64,000 bases of DNA from Pseudomonas viridiflava (GCF_900601905.1 NZ_UWFA01000421.1:51433-115432); one strand, 5' to 3'; positions 45,754 to 59,992 are shown, numbered from the stretch's first letter. The notes: a model not told the origin generated them from the letters alone. Translations and numbers: made by a program.

Positions 45754-47856
45754 TCAGCCTTGTTTTTTAACGATAGCTTCGACGACATTCGACGGAGCCT
45801 CGGAGTATTTGGAGAATTCCATAGAGTAGCTCGCGCGACCCTGGGACATGGAGCGAACGTCGGTCGCATAACCGAACATCTCACCCAACGGTACTTCGGC
45901 GCGAATCACTTTGCCAGAAACCGTATCTTCCATACCCTGGATCAGACCACGACGACGGTTCAGGTCACCCATCACGTCACCCATGTAGTCCTCAGGTGTT
46001 ACAACTTCAACCTTCATGATCGGCTCAAGAACAACACCACCACCTTTGGCAGCGAGTTGCTTGGTCGCCATGGAGGCTGCCACCTTAAACGCCATCTCGT
46101 TGGAGTCGACGTCGTGGTAAGAACCATCGAAAACAGTAGCCTTCAGGCCGATCAGCGGATAGCCGGCAACAACACCGTTCTTCATCTGCTCTTCGATGCC
46201 CTTCTGGATAGCCGGGATGTATTCCTTAGGAACAACACCACCAACCACTTCGTTCACGAATTGCAGACCTTCCTGACCTTCGTCAGCAGGTGCAAAGCGG
46301 ATCCAGCAATGGCCGAACTGACCACGACCGCCGGATTGACGAACGAACTTGCCTTCGATCTCACAAGCCTTCGTGATCTTCTCACGATAGGAAACCTGTG
46401 GCTTGCCGATGTTGGCTTCAACGTTGAACTCACGGCGCATCCGGTCAACCAGGATGTCCAGGTGCAATTCGCCCATGCCAGAGATGATCGTTTGACCAGT
46501 CTCTTCATCAGTCTTGACGCGGAAAGATGGATCTTCCTGAGCAAGCTTGCCCAGTGCGATACCCATTTTTTCCTGGTCATCCTTAGTCTTTGGCTCAACG
46601 GCAACCGAAATAACCGGCTCCGGGAAGTCCATGCGAACCAGGATGATTGGCTTGTCAGCCGAGCAGAGGGTGTCACCAGTGGTGACGTCCTTCATGCCGA
46701 TCAGAGCAGCGATGTCGCCAGCGCGTACTTCTTTGATCTCTTCACGTGTGTTCGCGTGCATTTGCACCATACGACCAACACGCTCTTTCTTGCCTTTAAC
46801 CGAGTTGATCACGCCGTCGCCGGAGCTCAACACGCCCGAGTAAACACGAGCAAAGGTCAAAGTACCCACGAATGGGTCGGTAGCGATCTTGAACGCCAGC
46901 GCCGAGAACGGCTCGCTGTCATCTGCATGGCGCTCCATCTCAACAGTCTCGTCATCCGGATCGGAACCCTTGATGGCAGGAATGTCTACTGGCGCAGGCA
47001 GATACTTGATCACAGCATCGAGAACCAGAGGAACGCCCTTGTTCTTGAAGGAAGAACCACAAACAGCGAGAACGATTTCACCAGCGATAGTACGCTGACG
47101 CAAAGCGCCTTCGATTTCCGCGATGGTGAGCTCTTCACCTTCGAGGTATTTGTTCATCAGCTCTTCATTGGCTTCGGCAGCAGCCTCAACCATGTTGCTG
47201 CGCCACTCTTCAGCCAGCTCTTGCAACTCGGCAGGGATTGCTTCGCGACGAGGAGCCATGCCCTTGTCAGCGTCATCCCAGTAAACCGCTTCCATGGACA
47301 TCAGATCGATCTGACCCTGGAAGTTGTCCTCAGAACCGATAGCCAGCTGAATCGGCACCGGAGTGTGACCCAGACGCTGCTTGATCTGACCGATCACGCG
47401 CAGGAAGTTCGCACCAGCACGGTCCATCTTGTTTACATAAACAAGACGTGGAACGCCGTATTTGTTGGCTTGACGCCATACGGTTTCCGACTGAGGCTCA
47501 ACACCCGACGTACCACAGAACACAACAACCGCGCCATCGAGTACGCGCAGGGAGCGCTCTACTTCAATGGTGAAGTCAACGTGGCCTGGAGTATCGATGA
47601 TGTTGAAGCGATGCTTTTCGAACTGCTTGACGGAGCCAGCCCAGAATGCAGTCGTAGCAGCGGAAGTAATGGTAATACCTCGCTCCTGCTCCTGCACCAT
47701 CCAGTCCATGGTCGCGGCGCCATCATGCACCTCGCCCATTTTGTGGTTTACGCCAGTGTAAAAAAGGACGCGCTCGGTGGTGGTGGTTTTACCAGCATCC
47801 ACGTGAGCAACGATACCGATGTTACGGTAGCGGTTAATCGGAGTAGTACGAGCCAT
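45754..47856 (-). CDS. fusA: Elongation factor G
   Basis: EF-G (700 aa) drives ribosomal translocation. The GTPase motifs AHVDAGKTT, DTPGH and NKMD, and domains II-V ending in EFSKYSEAPSNVVEAIV, are intact. Between rpsG and tuf in the str operon. The antisense strand carries a very long open frame caused by codon bias, not a gene. Confidence 0.98.
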   Translation of the reverse strand: MARTTPINRYRNIGIVAHVDAGKTTTTERVLFYTGVNHKMGEVHDGAATMDWMVQEQERGITITSAATTAFWAGSVKQFEKHRFNIIDTPGHVDFTIEVERSLRVLDGAVVVFCGTSGVEPQSETVWRQANKYGVPRLVYVNKMDRAGANFLRVIGQIKQRLGHTPVPIQLAIGSEDNFQGQIDLMSMEAVYWDDADKGMAPRREAIPAELQELAEEWRSNMVEAAAEANEELMNKYLEGEELTIAEIEGALRQRTIAGEIVLAVCGSSFKNKGVPLVLDAVIKYLPAPVDIPAIKGSDPDDETVEMERHADDSEPFSALAFKIATDPFVGTLTFARVYSGVLSSGDGVINSVKGKKERVGRMVQMHANTREEIKEVRAGDIAALIGMKDVTTGDTLCSADKPIILVRMDFPEPVISVAVEPKTKDDQEKMGIALGKLAQEDPSFRVKTDEETGQTIISGMGELHLDILVDRMRREFNVEANIGKPQVSYREKITKACEIEGKFVRQSGGRGQFGHCWIRFAPADEGQEGLQFVNEVVGGVVPKEYIPAIQKGIEEQMKNGVVAGYPLIGLKATVFDGSYHDVDSNEMAFKVAASMATKQLAAKGGGVVLEPIMKVEVVTPEDYMGDVMGDLNRRRGLIQGMEDTVSGKVIRAEVPLGEMFGYATDVRSMSQGRASYSMEFSKYSEAPSNVVEAIVKKQG

Positions 47857-47886
47857 AAAGCCCTCGCAAAATTAGTGACACCAGAA

Positions 47887-48357
47887 TTAGAAGCGGTAGT
47901 GCGAGAAAGCCTTGTTGGCTTCAGCCATACGGTGCACGTCTTCACGCTTCTTAACTGCAGCACCTTTACCTTCAGCGGCGTCCAACAGTTCACCGGCCAA
48001 ACGCAGAGCCATAGACTTCTCACCGCGCTTGCGCGCGAAGTCTACCAGCCAGCGCATTGCCAATGCATTACGACGGGACGGACGAACTTCGACCGGAACC
48101 TGGTAAGTAGCACCGCCTACACGGCGCGACTTCACTTCGACCAGCGGAGCGATGGCGTCGAGAGCTTTCTCGAAGATTTCCAGGGGGTCGCTGTTCTTGC
48201 GTTCTTTAACCTTCTCCAGCGCGCCATAAACGATACGCTCGGCAACGGCTTTCTTGCCGCTTTCCATCACGTGGTTCATGAACTTGGCCAGAATCTGGCT
48301 GCCGTATTTTGGATCGTCAAGCACTTCGCGCTTGGCTGCTACGCGTCTTCTTGGCAT
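47887..48357 (-). CDS. rpsG: 30S ribosomal protein S7
   Basis: S7 (156 aa), [20 protein letters not shown], nucleates head assembly and in E. coli represses the str operon by binding the rpsL-rpsG gap, which is 121 bases here. Confidence 0.98.
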
Positions 48358-48478
48358 GGATAAGCCCTCAAACGGTCTTCAGGTTAGCTCGGGACCACCA
48401 CCCGTCTGGGTGCGCCCGACCTTACTCTTATCGACTCAGAAAAATAGAAATCTGCATTTTTGTCACAGAAAGCCGCTA

Positions 48479-48850
48479 CTACTTAGGCTTCTTGGTACCG
48501 TACTTCGAACGACCCTGGTTACGACCTTTAACGCCGGAAGTATCCAAAGAACCGCGAACGGTGTGGTAGCGAACACCTGGCAAGTCTTTTACACGACCGC
48601 CACGAATCAGGACCACGCTGTGTTCTTGCAGGTTGTGACCTTCACCGCCGATGTACGAGGAAACCTCGAAACCGTTGGTCAGGCGCACACGGCATACTTT
48701 ACGCAGTGCCGAGTTAGGTTTTTTCGGCGTGGTGGTATACACACGGGTGCATACGCCACGACGTTGCGGGCAGTTCTGCAGCGCAGGCACGTCGGATTTC
48801 TCGACGATACGCTTACGCGGCTGACGTACCAGCTGGTTGATAGTTGCCAT
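48479..48850 (-). CDS. rpsL: 30S ribosomal protein S12
   Basis: S12 (123 aa) controls decoding fidelity. The two streptomycin-relevant loops are wild type, with Lys43 in TPKKPNS and Lys88 in RVKDLPG. First gene of the str operon, behind a good promoter. Confidence 0.98.
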   Translation of the reverse strand: MATINQLVRQPRKRIVEKSDVPALQNCPQRRGVCTRVYTTTPKKPNSALRKVCRVRLTNGFEVSSYIGGEGHNLQEHSVVLIRGGRVKDLPGVRYHTVRGSLDTSGVKGRNQGRSKYGTKKPK

Positions 48851-48941
48851 CTACTAGCTCCACTGTTGTCTTGCGACGCTATTGTCTTGCAAGAAAAGCA
48901 AAATGGCAGGACGCGAGTCCCGCCAAATTTAGGGGTACAAG

Positions 48942-48970
48942 AGTCTAAAGAGGATCTTGTCCCCAGTCAA
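48942..48970 (-). promoter_or_regulatory. str operon promoter (PrpsL)
   Basis: Minus strand TTGACT, an exact 17-base spacer and TAGACT, in the 201-base gap between rpoC and rpsL, about 90 bases before the rpsL ATG. Confidence 0.75.
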
Positions 48971-49051
48971 GGCAAAGCCCCGGCTCCAAACCCCACCTGG
49001 CGACAGAATTTATCTGCCGCCCGGCGAGGAGTAAAGACCGGGGCCCTACTC

Positions 49052-52000
49052 TCAATTACCGCTGGAGTTCAACGCTTCAGTCAATGCTGCTTCGACTTCG
49101 CTGGCGCTGACACGCAACGGCTTGTCTACTTCACGGCGACGCTTACGCTCGCTGTGATAAGCCAGACCGGTACCGGCCGGGATCAAACGACCCACGACCA
49201 CGTTTTCTTTCAGGCCGCGCAGGTAATCGCGCTTGCCGGTCACCGCTGCTTCGGTCAGTACGCGGGTTGTCTCTTGGAAAGAGGCCGCAGAGATGAACGA
49301 TTCAGTGGACAACGACGCCTTGGTGATACCCAGCAACACACGAGTGAATTTGGAAACAAATTTCTCGTCGCCAGCCAGACGCTCGTTCTCTACCAGAACG
49401 TGAGTCAGCTCCATCTGGTCACCCTTGATGAAGGTGGAATCACCAGACTCGGAGATCTCAACCTTACGCAGCATCTGACGCAGGATGGTCTCGATGTGCT
49501 TGTCGTTGATCTTCACGCCTTGCAGACGGTAAACGTCCTGGATCTCGTTGACGATGTATTTGGCCAGCGCACTCACACCCAGCAGACGCAGGATATCGTG
49601 TGGGTCGCTCGGACCATCGGAGATAACTTCGCCGCGGTTTACCTGTTCGCCTTCAAAGACGTTCAGGTGACGCCACTTCGGAATCAGCTCTTCGTACGGA
49701 TCACTGCCATCGTTCGGGGTAATAACCAGACGACGCTTGCCTTTGGTTTCCTTGCCGAACGCGATGGTGCCGCTGACTTCAGCCAGAATCGACGCTTCTT
49801 TCGGGCGACGAGCTTCGAACAAGTCGGCAACACGCGGCAGACCACCGGTGATGTCACGGGTCTTCGAAGTTTCCTGCGGGATACGAGCGATAACATCACC
49901 GATCGCAACCTGCACACCATCCGCTACACCGACCAATGCGTTAGCCGGAAGGAAGTACTGGGCAGGTACGTCGGTACCCGGCAGCAACAGATCCTTGCCA
50001 TCAACACCAACCATCTTCACAGCCGGGCGAATATCTTTGCCCGCTGCCGGACGGTCTTTGGCATCCAGAACTTCAATGTTGGTCATACCGGTCAATTCGT
50101 CAGTCTGACGCTTGATCGTGATGCCTTCTTCCATGCCCACGTAGGTCACGGTACCTTTCATTTCGGTAACGATTGGGTGGGTGTGTGGATCCCACTTGGC
50201 AACGATCGAACCAGCGTCGACCTTGTCGCCTTCCTTGACCGAAATCACTGCACCGTACGGCAGCTTGTAACGCTCGCGCTCACGACCGTAGTCATCAGCG
50301 ATTGCCAGCTCACCGGAACGCGATACCGCAACCAGGTGACCATCCACTCGCTCAACGTGCTTCAGGTTGTGCAGACGGACGGTACCGCCATTCTTCACCT
50401 GAACGCTGTCGGCTGCGGAGGTCCGGCTTGCAGCACCACCGATGTGGAACGTACGCATTGTCAGCTGGGTACCTGGCTCACCGATGGACTGTGCAGCGAT
50501 TACGCCAACAGCTTCACCGATGTTCACCTGGTGACCACGAGCCAGATCACGGCCGTAGCACTTGGCACAAATACCGTAGCGGGTTTCGCAGCTGATCGGC
50601 GAGCGAACGATCACTTCGTCGATGCTGTTCAGCTCGATGAATTCAACCCACTTCTCGTCTACCAGCGTACCGGCAGGCACGATGACTTCGTCGGTGCCAG
50701 GCTTGAATACGTCACGGGCGATAACTCGACCCAGTACGCGCTCACCCAATGGCTCAACAACGTCGCCGCCTTCAATGTGCGGAGTCATCAGCAGACCGTG
50801 CTCGGTACCGCAGTCAACTTCGGTCACGACCAGATCCTGGGCAACGTCAACCAGACGACGAGTCAGATAACCAGAGTTAGCTGTCTTCAACGCGGTATCC
50901 GCAAGACCCTTACGAGCACCGTGAGTCGAGATGAAGTACTGAAGTACGCTCAAACCTTCACGGAAGTTAGCGGTAATCGGCGTCTCGATGATCGAGCCGT
51001 CCGGCTTGGCCATCAGACCACGCATACCAGCCAACTGACGAATCTGTGCTGCCGAACCCCGTGCGCCGGAGTCAGCCATCATGTACATCGAGTTGAAGGA
51101 TTCCTGATCAACTTCGACGCCGTGACGGTCGATAACACGCTCTTTGGACAGGTTCGACATCATCGCTTTCGAGACTTCGTCGTTCGCCTTGGACCAAAGG
51201 TCGATTACCTTGTTGTACTTCTCGCCCTGAGTTACCAGGCCCGAGGCGTACTGACTTTCGATTTCTTTAACTTCTTCGGTAGCAGCATCGATGATGCGAG
51301 CTTTTTCATCCGGGATAACGAAGTCGTTAACGCCGATGGAAACACCCGAAATTGTCGAGTAGGCAAAACCGGTGTACATCAACTGGTCAGCGAAGATAAC
51401 GGTCTCTTTCAAACCAACCACGCGGTAGCACTGGTTGATCAGCTTGGAGATCGCCTTTTTCTTCATCGGCTGGTTGACCACGTCGTACGACAGGCCTTTT
51501 GGCACAACCTGGTACAGCAAAGCACGGCCGACGGTAGTGTCAACAATACGGGTGCCGCTCACGCTGCCGCCGTCACGGTCGTTGACGGTTTCGTTGATCC
51601 GCACTTTGACTTTCGCATGCAGCGCGGCTTCGCCGGCGCGGAATACGCGGTCAACTTCCTGCAGATCCGCGAACACACGACCTTCGCCTTTGGCGTTGAT
51701 CGCTTCACGAGTCATGTAGTACAGACCCAATACAACGTCCTGCGAAGGAACGATGATTGGCTCACCGTTAGCTGGCGACAGAATGTTGTTGGTCGACATC
51801 ATCAACGCACGCGCTTCGAGCTGGGCTTCCAGCGTCAGCGGTACGTGTACAGCCATCTGGTCGCCGTCGAAGTCGGCGTTGTACGCAGCACAGACCAGAG
51901 GGTGCAGCTGGATAGCCTTACCTTCGATCAGAACCGGCTCAAACGCCTGGATACCCAGACGGTGAAGCGTTGGCGCACGGTTGAGGAGCACCGGGTGTTC

Positions 52001-53251
52001 GCGAATCACTTCAGCGAGAACGTCCCAGACCTCTGGCAGCTCACGCTCGACCATTTTCTTGGCAGCTTTGATGGTCGTGGCCAAGCCACGCATTTCCAGC
52101 TTGCCGAAAATGAACGGCTTGAACAGCTCGAGTGCCATTTTCTTCGGCAGACCGCACTGGTGCAGACGCAGGGTCGGACCAACGGTAATTACCGAACGAC
52201 CCGAGTAGTCAACACGCTTACCGAGCAAGTTCTGACGGAAACGACCCTGTTTACCCTTGATCATGTCAGCCAGGGATTTCAGAGGACGCTTGTTCGAGCC
52301 TGTAATGGCGCGACCGCGACGGCCGTTATCGAGCAGTGCATCGACAGCCTCCTGCAACATACGCTTTTCGTTGCGCACGATGATGTCCGGAGCGGACAGA
52401 TCAAGCAGGCGCTTCAAACGGTTGTTACGGTTGATCACTCGACGATACAGGTCGTTGAGGTCGGAAGTCGCGAAACGACCGCCATCCAGCGGGACCAATG
52501 GACGCAGATCTGGCGGCAGAACCGGCAGAACGGTCAGGACCATCCACTCAGGCAGGTTGCCCGAGCCCTGGAAGGCTTCCATCAGCTTCAGACGCTTGGA
52601 CAGCTTCTTGATTTTGGTTTCGGAGTTGGTTTGCGGGATTTCTTCACGCAGACGGCCAATCTCGTGCTCCAGATCGATAGCGTGCAGCAGTTCACGGACA
52701 GCTTCAGCACCCATGCGGGCGTCGAAATCATCACCGAACTCTTCCAGCGCTTCGAAATACTGCTCGTCATTCAGCAGCTGACCTTTTTCAAGGGTGGTCA
52801 TGCCTGGATCGATAACGACATAGCTCTCGAAGTAGAGAACGCGCTCGATATCACGCAGAGTCATGTCCATCAGCAAGCCGATACGGGACGGCAGCGATTT
52901 CAGGAACCAGATGTGGGCAACCGGCGAGGCCAGTTCGATGTGAGCCATACGCTCCCGACGAACCTTGGCCAGCGCGACTTCAACGCCGCACTTCTCGCAG
53001 ATCACACCACGGTGTTTCAGGCGCTTGTACTTACCGCACAGGCACTCGTAATCCTTGACCGGACCAAAGATCTTGGCGCAGAACAAGCCGTCACGTTCAG
53101 GTTTGAACGTACGGTAGTTGATGGTTTCCGGCTTTTTAACTTCACCGAACGACCACGAACGGATCATCTCAGGCGATGCCAATCCAATACGGATGGCGTC
53201 GAACTCTTCGACTTGACCCTGGTTTTTCAGCAAATTCAGTAGGTCTTTCAA
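49052..53251 (-). CDS. rpoC: RNA polymerase beta-prime subunit
   Basis: Beta-prime (1399 aa) carries the catalytic centre. The zinc ribbon is CLCGKYKRLKHRGVICEKCG, and the catalytic triad NADFDGDQM follows RAPTLHRLGIQAFEP. The trigger loop region and the second zinc site (CETRYGICAKCYGRD) are also present. The start codon is TTG at 53249-53251 (encoding the M of MKDLLNLL). It follows rpoB by 63 bases. Confidence 0.98.
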   Translation of the reverse strand: MKDLLNLLKNQGQVEEFDAIRIGLASPEMIRSWSFGEVKKPETINYRTFKPERDGLFCAKIFGPVKDYECLCGKYKRLKHRGVICEKCGVEVALAKVRRERMAHIELASPVAHIWFLKSLPSRIGLLMDMTLRDIERVLYFESYVVIDPGMTTLEKGQLLNDEQYFEALEEFGDDFDARMGAEAVRELLHAIDLEHEIGRLREEIPQTNSETKIKKLSKRLKLMEAFQGSGNLPEWMVLTVLPVLPPDLRPLVPLDGGRFATSDLNDLYRRVINRNNRLKRLLDLSAPDIIVRNEKRMLQEAVDALLDNGRRGRAITGSNKRPLKSLADMIKGKQGRFRQNLLGKRVDYSGRSVITVGPTLRLHQCGLPKKMALELFKPFIFGKLEMRGLATTIKAAKKMVERELPEVWDVLAEVIREHPVLLNRAPTLHRLGIQAFEPVLIEGKAIQLHPLVCAAYNADFDGDQMAVHVPLTLEAQLEARALMMSTNNILSPANGEPIIVPSQDVVLGLYYMTREAINAKGEGRVFADLQEVDRVFRAGEAALHAKVKVRINETVNDRDGGSVSGTRIVDTTVGRALLYQVVPKGLSYDVVNQPMKKKAISKLINQCYRVVGLKETVIFADQLMYTGFAYSTISGVSIGVNDFVIPDEKARIIDAATEEVKEIESQYASGLVTQGEKYNKVIDLWSKANDEVSKAMMSNLSKERVIDRHGVEVDQESFNSMYMMADSGARGSAAQIRQLAGMRGLMAKPDGSIIETPITANFREGLSVLQYFISTHGARKGLADTALKTANSGYLTRRLVDVAQDLVVTEVDCGTEHGLLMTPHIEGGDVVEPLGERVLGRVIARDVFKPGTDEVIVPAGTLVDEKWVEFIELNSIDEVIVRSPISCETRYGICAKCYGRDLARGHQVNIGEAVGVIAAQSIGEPGTQLTMRTFHIGGAASRTSAADSVQVKNGGTVRLHNLKHVERVDGHLVAVSRSGELAIADDYGRERERYKLPYGAVISVKEGDKVDAGSIVAKWDPHTHPIVTEMKGTVTYVGMEEGITIKRQTDELTGMTNIEVLDAKDRPAAGKDIRPAVKMVGVDGKDLLLPGTDVPAQYFLPANALVGVADGVQVAIGDVIARIPQETSKTRDITGGLPRVADLFEARRPKEASILAEVSGTIAFGKETKGKRRLVITPNDGSDPYEELIPKWRHLNVFEGEQVNRGEVISDGPSDPHDILRLLGVSALAKYIVNEIQDVYRLQGVKINDKHIETILRQMLRKVEISESGDSTFIKGDQMELTHVLVENERLAGDEKFVSKFTRVLLGITKASLSTESFISAASFQETTRVLTEAAVTGKRDYLRGLKENVVVGRLIPAGTGLAYHSERKRRREVDKPLRVSASEVEAALTEALNSSGN

Positions 53252-53314
53252 GGCCTTTCCTCCTGGCGGAGCAGAGGGCAGTCATACCGACCCACCCTCG
53301 ATTCGCGTCACGTG

Positions 53315-57388
<4,074 letters not shown>

Positions 57389-57533
57389 CAGCGTTCCCCA
57401 GCTTGGTCACCTGCTTGTTTGGCTCCTCCCGACGGGAGCAGCCAGAAAATCGTGCAAACCCCTTGGTCTGCGCCACCATCACCGGTGGTTTTTACACGTT
57501 ATGGACGCCAGCCTAGCCGGTCATCTATAACGG

Positions 57534-57562
57534 AAAAAGGCCGGTGGCAAGAGCCACCAGCC
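57534..57562 (-). terminator. Attenuator between rplL and rpoB
   Basis: Minus strand GGCTGGTGGC-TCTT-GCCACCGGCC followed by TTTTT: a ten-base GC-rich stem with one G-U pair, about 50 bases after rplL. It should allow only part of the transcription into rpoBC, lowering polymerase relative to L7/L12. Confidence 0.85.
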
Positions 57563-57608
57563 ATCAGCCTTTCGCTTAACGCTTGGGCTGGACACTCAAA
57601 GTCGATAC

Positions 57609-57974
57609 TTATTTCAGCTCGACTTTAGCGCCTGCTTCTTCCAGCGTAGCTTTGGCTTTGTCAGCAGCGTCTTTCGCAACTGCTTCCAGAACCATTGCTG
57701 GTGCGCCGTCAACTACTGCCTTGGCTTCTTTCAAGCCCAGACCGGTCAGTTCACGTACAGCCTTGATCACGTTAACTTTCTTCTCGCCAGCTTCCAGCAG
57801 CATGACGTTGAATTCAGTTTGCTCTTCAACAACAGCGGCAGCAGCAGCTGGACCAGCCGAAGCAGCTGCAGCAGTAACGCCGAACTTTTCTTCGAATGCT
57901 TTGATCAGCTCAACAACCTGCAGAACGGACATTTCGCCAACTGCGTTGAGGATATCGTCTTGAGAGATAGACAT
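57609..57974 (-). CDS. rplL: 50S ribosomal protein L7/L12
   Basis: L7/L12 (121 aa) forms the multi-copy stalk that recruits translation factors. The N-terminal dimerisation domain, an Ala-rich hinge (about 35-50) and the C-terminal domain with VKAVRELTGLGLKEAKAVVD are clear. It follows rplJ by 77 bases. Confidence 0.98.
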   Translation of the reverse strand: MSISQDDILNAVGEMSVLQVVELIKAFEEKFGVTAAAASAGPAAAAAVVEEQTEFNVMLLEAGEKKVNVIKAVRELTGLGLKEAKAVVDGAPAMVLEAVAKDAADKAKATLEEAGAKVELK

Positions 57975-58051
57975 GAATCTAATTCCTGAATTGGGGACGG
58001 CCTACGCGACCATCGAAATAAACAAAAATACGCGAAAGAAGGTACGGAGCC

Positions 58052-58552
58052 TTAGGCTGCGGCCGCTTCTTTTTGGTCGCGAATAGCCGCCAGAGTACGA
58101 GCCAACTTGCTGGTAGCGCCTTGAATCACGCTCATCAGCTGGGAGATTGCTTCGTCACGGGTCGGCAAGGTTGCCAGCACGTCGATCTGATTAGCTGCGA
58201 GGAACTTGCCCTCGAACGCAGCTGCCTTGATCTCGAACTTGTCCTGACCTTTAGCGAACTCTTTGAACAAACGGGCAGCAGCGCCTGGATGTTCGTTGGA
58301 GAAAGCGATCAAGGTCGGGCCTGTGAAGGCGTCGTTGAGGACACTGTAATCAGTACCTTCAACTGCACGCTTGAGCAGGGTGTTACGTACAACACGTACG
58401 TAAACGCCAGCTTCACGAGCCTCTTTACGGAGTCCGGTCATTGCGCCTACTGTCACGCCGCGGGCATCAGCCACAACAGCAGACAGAGCGACTTTGGCAG
58501 CCTCGTTGACTTCAGCGACGATGGCCTTCTTGTCTTCGAGTTTAATTGCCAC
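58052..58552 (-). CDS. rplJ: 50S ribosomal protein L10
   Basis: L10 (166 aa) is the stalk base that holds the L7/L12 dimers. AIKLEDKKAIVAEVNEAAKV starts the protein; the start codon is GTG with AGGAG upstream. It is expected to autoregulate through its leader (58553-58690). Confidence 0.98.
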   Translation of the reverse strand: MAIKLEDKKAIVAEVNEAAKVALSAVVADARGVTVGAMTGLRKEAREAGVYVRVVRNTLLKRAVEGTDYSVLNDAFTGPTLIAFSNEHPGAAARLFKEFAKGQDKFEIKAAAFEGKFLAANQIDVLATLPTRDEAISQLMSVIQGATSKLARTLAAIRDQKEAAAA

Positions 58553-58690
58553 GGGTTTAACTCCTGCTTGTTACCGTTTCATCTGGCCGAAGCCGGATGT
58601 CGTTTTGGTGTCTGATTCGGTAAGGAACCGGGAGCACCATCTGCGTAGGCTTGTTTTTTAAGACTTGCGCCGCCTACGGTCTTGGATAGC
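58553..58690 (-). ncRNA. L10 leader (rplJ autoregulatory mRNA leader)
   Basis: The untranslated stretch before rplJ folds into at least two helices: CGTAGGC/GCCTACG (58672-58678 with 58644-58650) and a CATCCGGC-TTC-GGCCAGATG hairpin (58580-58599) close to the ribosome-binding site. Position and architecture fit the L10(L12)4-binding leader of gammaproteobacteria. The exact kink-turn was not verified. Confidence 0.6.
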
Positions 58691-58717
58691 CCCCGCCAGG
58701 CAGGGACCCCAATTTTT

Positions 58718-58742
58718 CATTGGCACGACAAGCGTGCCAATG
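58718..58742 (-). other. Hairpin directly after rplA
   Basis: CATTGGCACG and CGTGCCAATG form a perfect ten-base stem over a five-base loop, five bases after the rplA stop. No T-run follows on the minus strand, so it looks like an RNase processing or stability element rather than a terminator. Confidence 0.6.
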
Positions 58743-58747
58743 CTGTC

Positions 58748-59443
58748 TTACGCGTCCAGGGAACCCTGATCGATCACCAGGCCTGGGCCCATAGTGGTGC
58801 TCAATGTAACGCGCTTAACGTAGATACCTTTCGAGGAAGCTGGCTTGATACGCTTCAAATCAGCGATCAGAGCTTCAACGTTTTCTTTCAGCTTGACTGC
58901 GTCGAAACCGACCTTGCCAACTGAAGTGTGGATGATGCCGTTTTTGTCGGTGCGATAACGAACCTGACCAGCCTTGGCATTCTTGACGGCGTTAGCAACG
59001 TCAGGAGTAACAGTGCCGACCTTAGGGTTAGGCATCAGACCGCGTGGACCGAGGATCTGGCCCAGCTGACCAACAACACGCATCGCGTCCGGGGAAGCAA
59101 TGACTACGTCGTAGTTCAGGTCGCCGCCTTTCATCTCGGCAGCCAAGTCGTCCATACCAACGCGATCAGCGCCAGCAGCCAGAGCGGCTTCAGCAGCAGG
59201 ACCCTGGGTGAACACTGCAACGCGAACGGTCTTGCCAGTGCCGTGTGGCAGCACAGTAGCGCTACGAACAACCTGGTCAGATTTACGCGGATCAACACCG
59301 AGGTTTACAGCAACGTCAACAGACTCGCTGAACTTGACTGTCGACAGCTCGGCCAGCAGGGTTGCTGCGTCGGTGAAGCTGTACGATTTGCCCGGCTCGA
59401 TTTTAGCCGCGATAGCTTTTTGGCGCTTAGTCAGCTTAGCCAT
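58748..59443 (-). CDS. rplA: 50S ribosomal protein L1
   Basis: L1 (231 aa) forms the mobile stalk at the E site and in E. coli represses rpl[22 protein letters not shown] and LMPNPKVGTVTPDV are conserved. Its start shares one base with the rplK stop (TAATG). Confidence 0.98.
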   Translation of the reverse strand: MAKLTKRQKAIAAKIEPGKSYSFTDAATLLAELSTVKFSESVDVAVNLGVDPRKSDQVVRSATVLPHGTGKTVRVAVFTQGPAAEAALAAGADRVGMDDLAAEMKGGDLNYDVVIASPDAMRVVGQLGQILGPRGLMPNPKVGTVTPDVANAVKNAKAGQVRYRTDKNGIIHTSVGKVGFDAVKLKENVEALIADLKRIKPASSKGIYVKRVTLSTTMGPGLVIDQGSLDA

Positions 59444-59874
59444 TACACACCCTCCACGTTAAGGCCCATGCTACGAGCGGAACCGGCGATGGTACGCACG
59501 GCCGCTTCCATGTCAGCAGCAGTCAGATCCGCATTTTTTGCTTTAGCGATATCTTCCAGCTGTGCACGAGTCACGGTGCCAACTTTAACGGTGTTCGGAC
59601 GTGCCGAACCGCTAGTCAGACCAGCAGCTTTCTTCAGCAGAACCGAAGCAGGGGTGCTCTTTGTTTCGAAAGTGAAGCTACGGTCGCTGTAGACAGTGAT
59701 GATCACTGGAGTCGGCAGACCTGGCTCAATACCCTGAGTACGGGCGTTGAAGGCCTTGCAGAATTCCATGATGTTCACGCCATGCTGACCCAGAGCCGGG
59801 CCTACTGGCGGGCTTGGGTTAGCTTGAGCGGCTTTCACTTGCAGCTTGATGTAAGCGGTAATTTTCTTGGCCAT
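59443..59874 (-). CDS. rplK: 50S ribosomal protein L11
   Basis: L11 (143 aa) forms the GTPase-associated centre with 23S rRNA and is needed for RelA activation. [20 protein letters not shown] and the C-terminal RNA-binding domain ending [13 protein letters not shown] are intact. ATG at 59874 chosen by family match. Confidence 0.98.
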
Positions 59875-59945
59875 GAGGCACTCCAGTTTCGGGTTCAAAC
59901 GCCAATAAAGGCTCCCCGGTTACTTGCACGTTTATCCCAGTGACG

Positions 59946-59980
59946 AAAAAACCCCACAGCCTACGGCTACGGGGTGTGGG
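59946..59980 (-). terminator. Terminator between nusG and rplK
   Basis: Minus strand CCCACACCCCGTAGCCGTAGGCTGTGGGG followed by TTTTTT, about 12 bases after the nusG stop. It separates secE-nusG from rplKAJL-rpoBC, which should then have its own promoter in the short gap. Confidence 0.85.
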
Positions 59981-59992
59981 ATTTTCGCTCAG

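Noticed and set aside
45760..48363. Plus-strand open frame of 867 codons opposite fusA and rpsG
   Set aside because: The two sense genes happen to be in the same register, so one antisense frame spans both; no coding signs.
48254..53242. Plus-strand open frame of 1662 codons opposite rpoC
   Set aside because: Codon-aligned shadow of rpoC; the product has no recognisable domain and no ribosome-binding site, and the frame is open only because rpoC avoids TTA, CTA and TCA.
57471..57497. Plus-strand CCACC-GGTGG hairpin followed by TTTTTA
   Set aside because: Only five base pairs and on the strand opposite to all genes here; the true attenuator is at 57534-57562.
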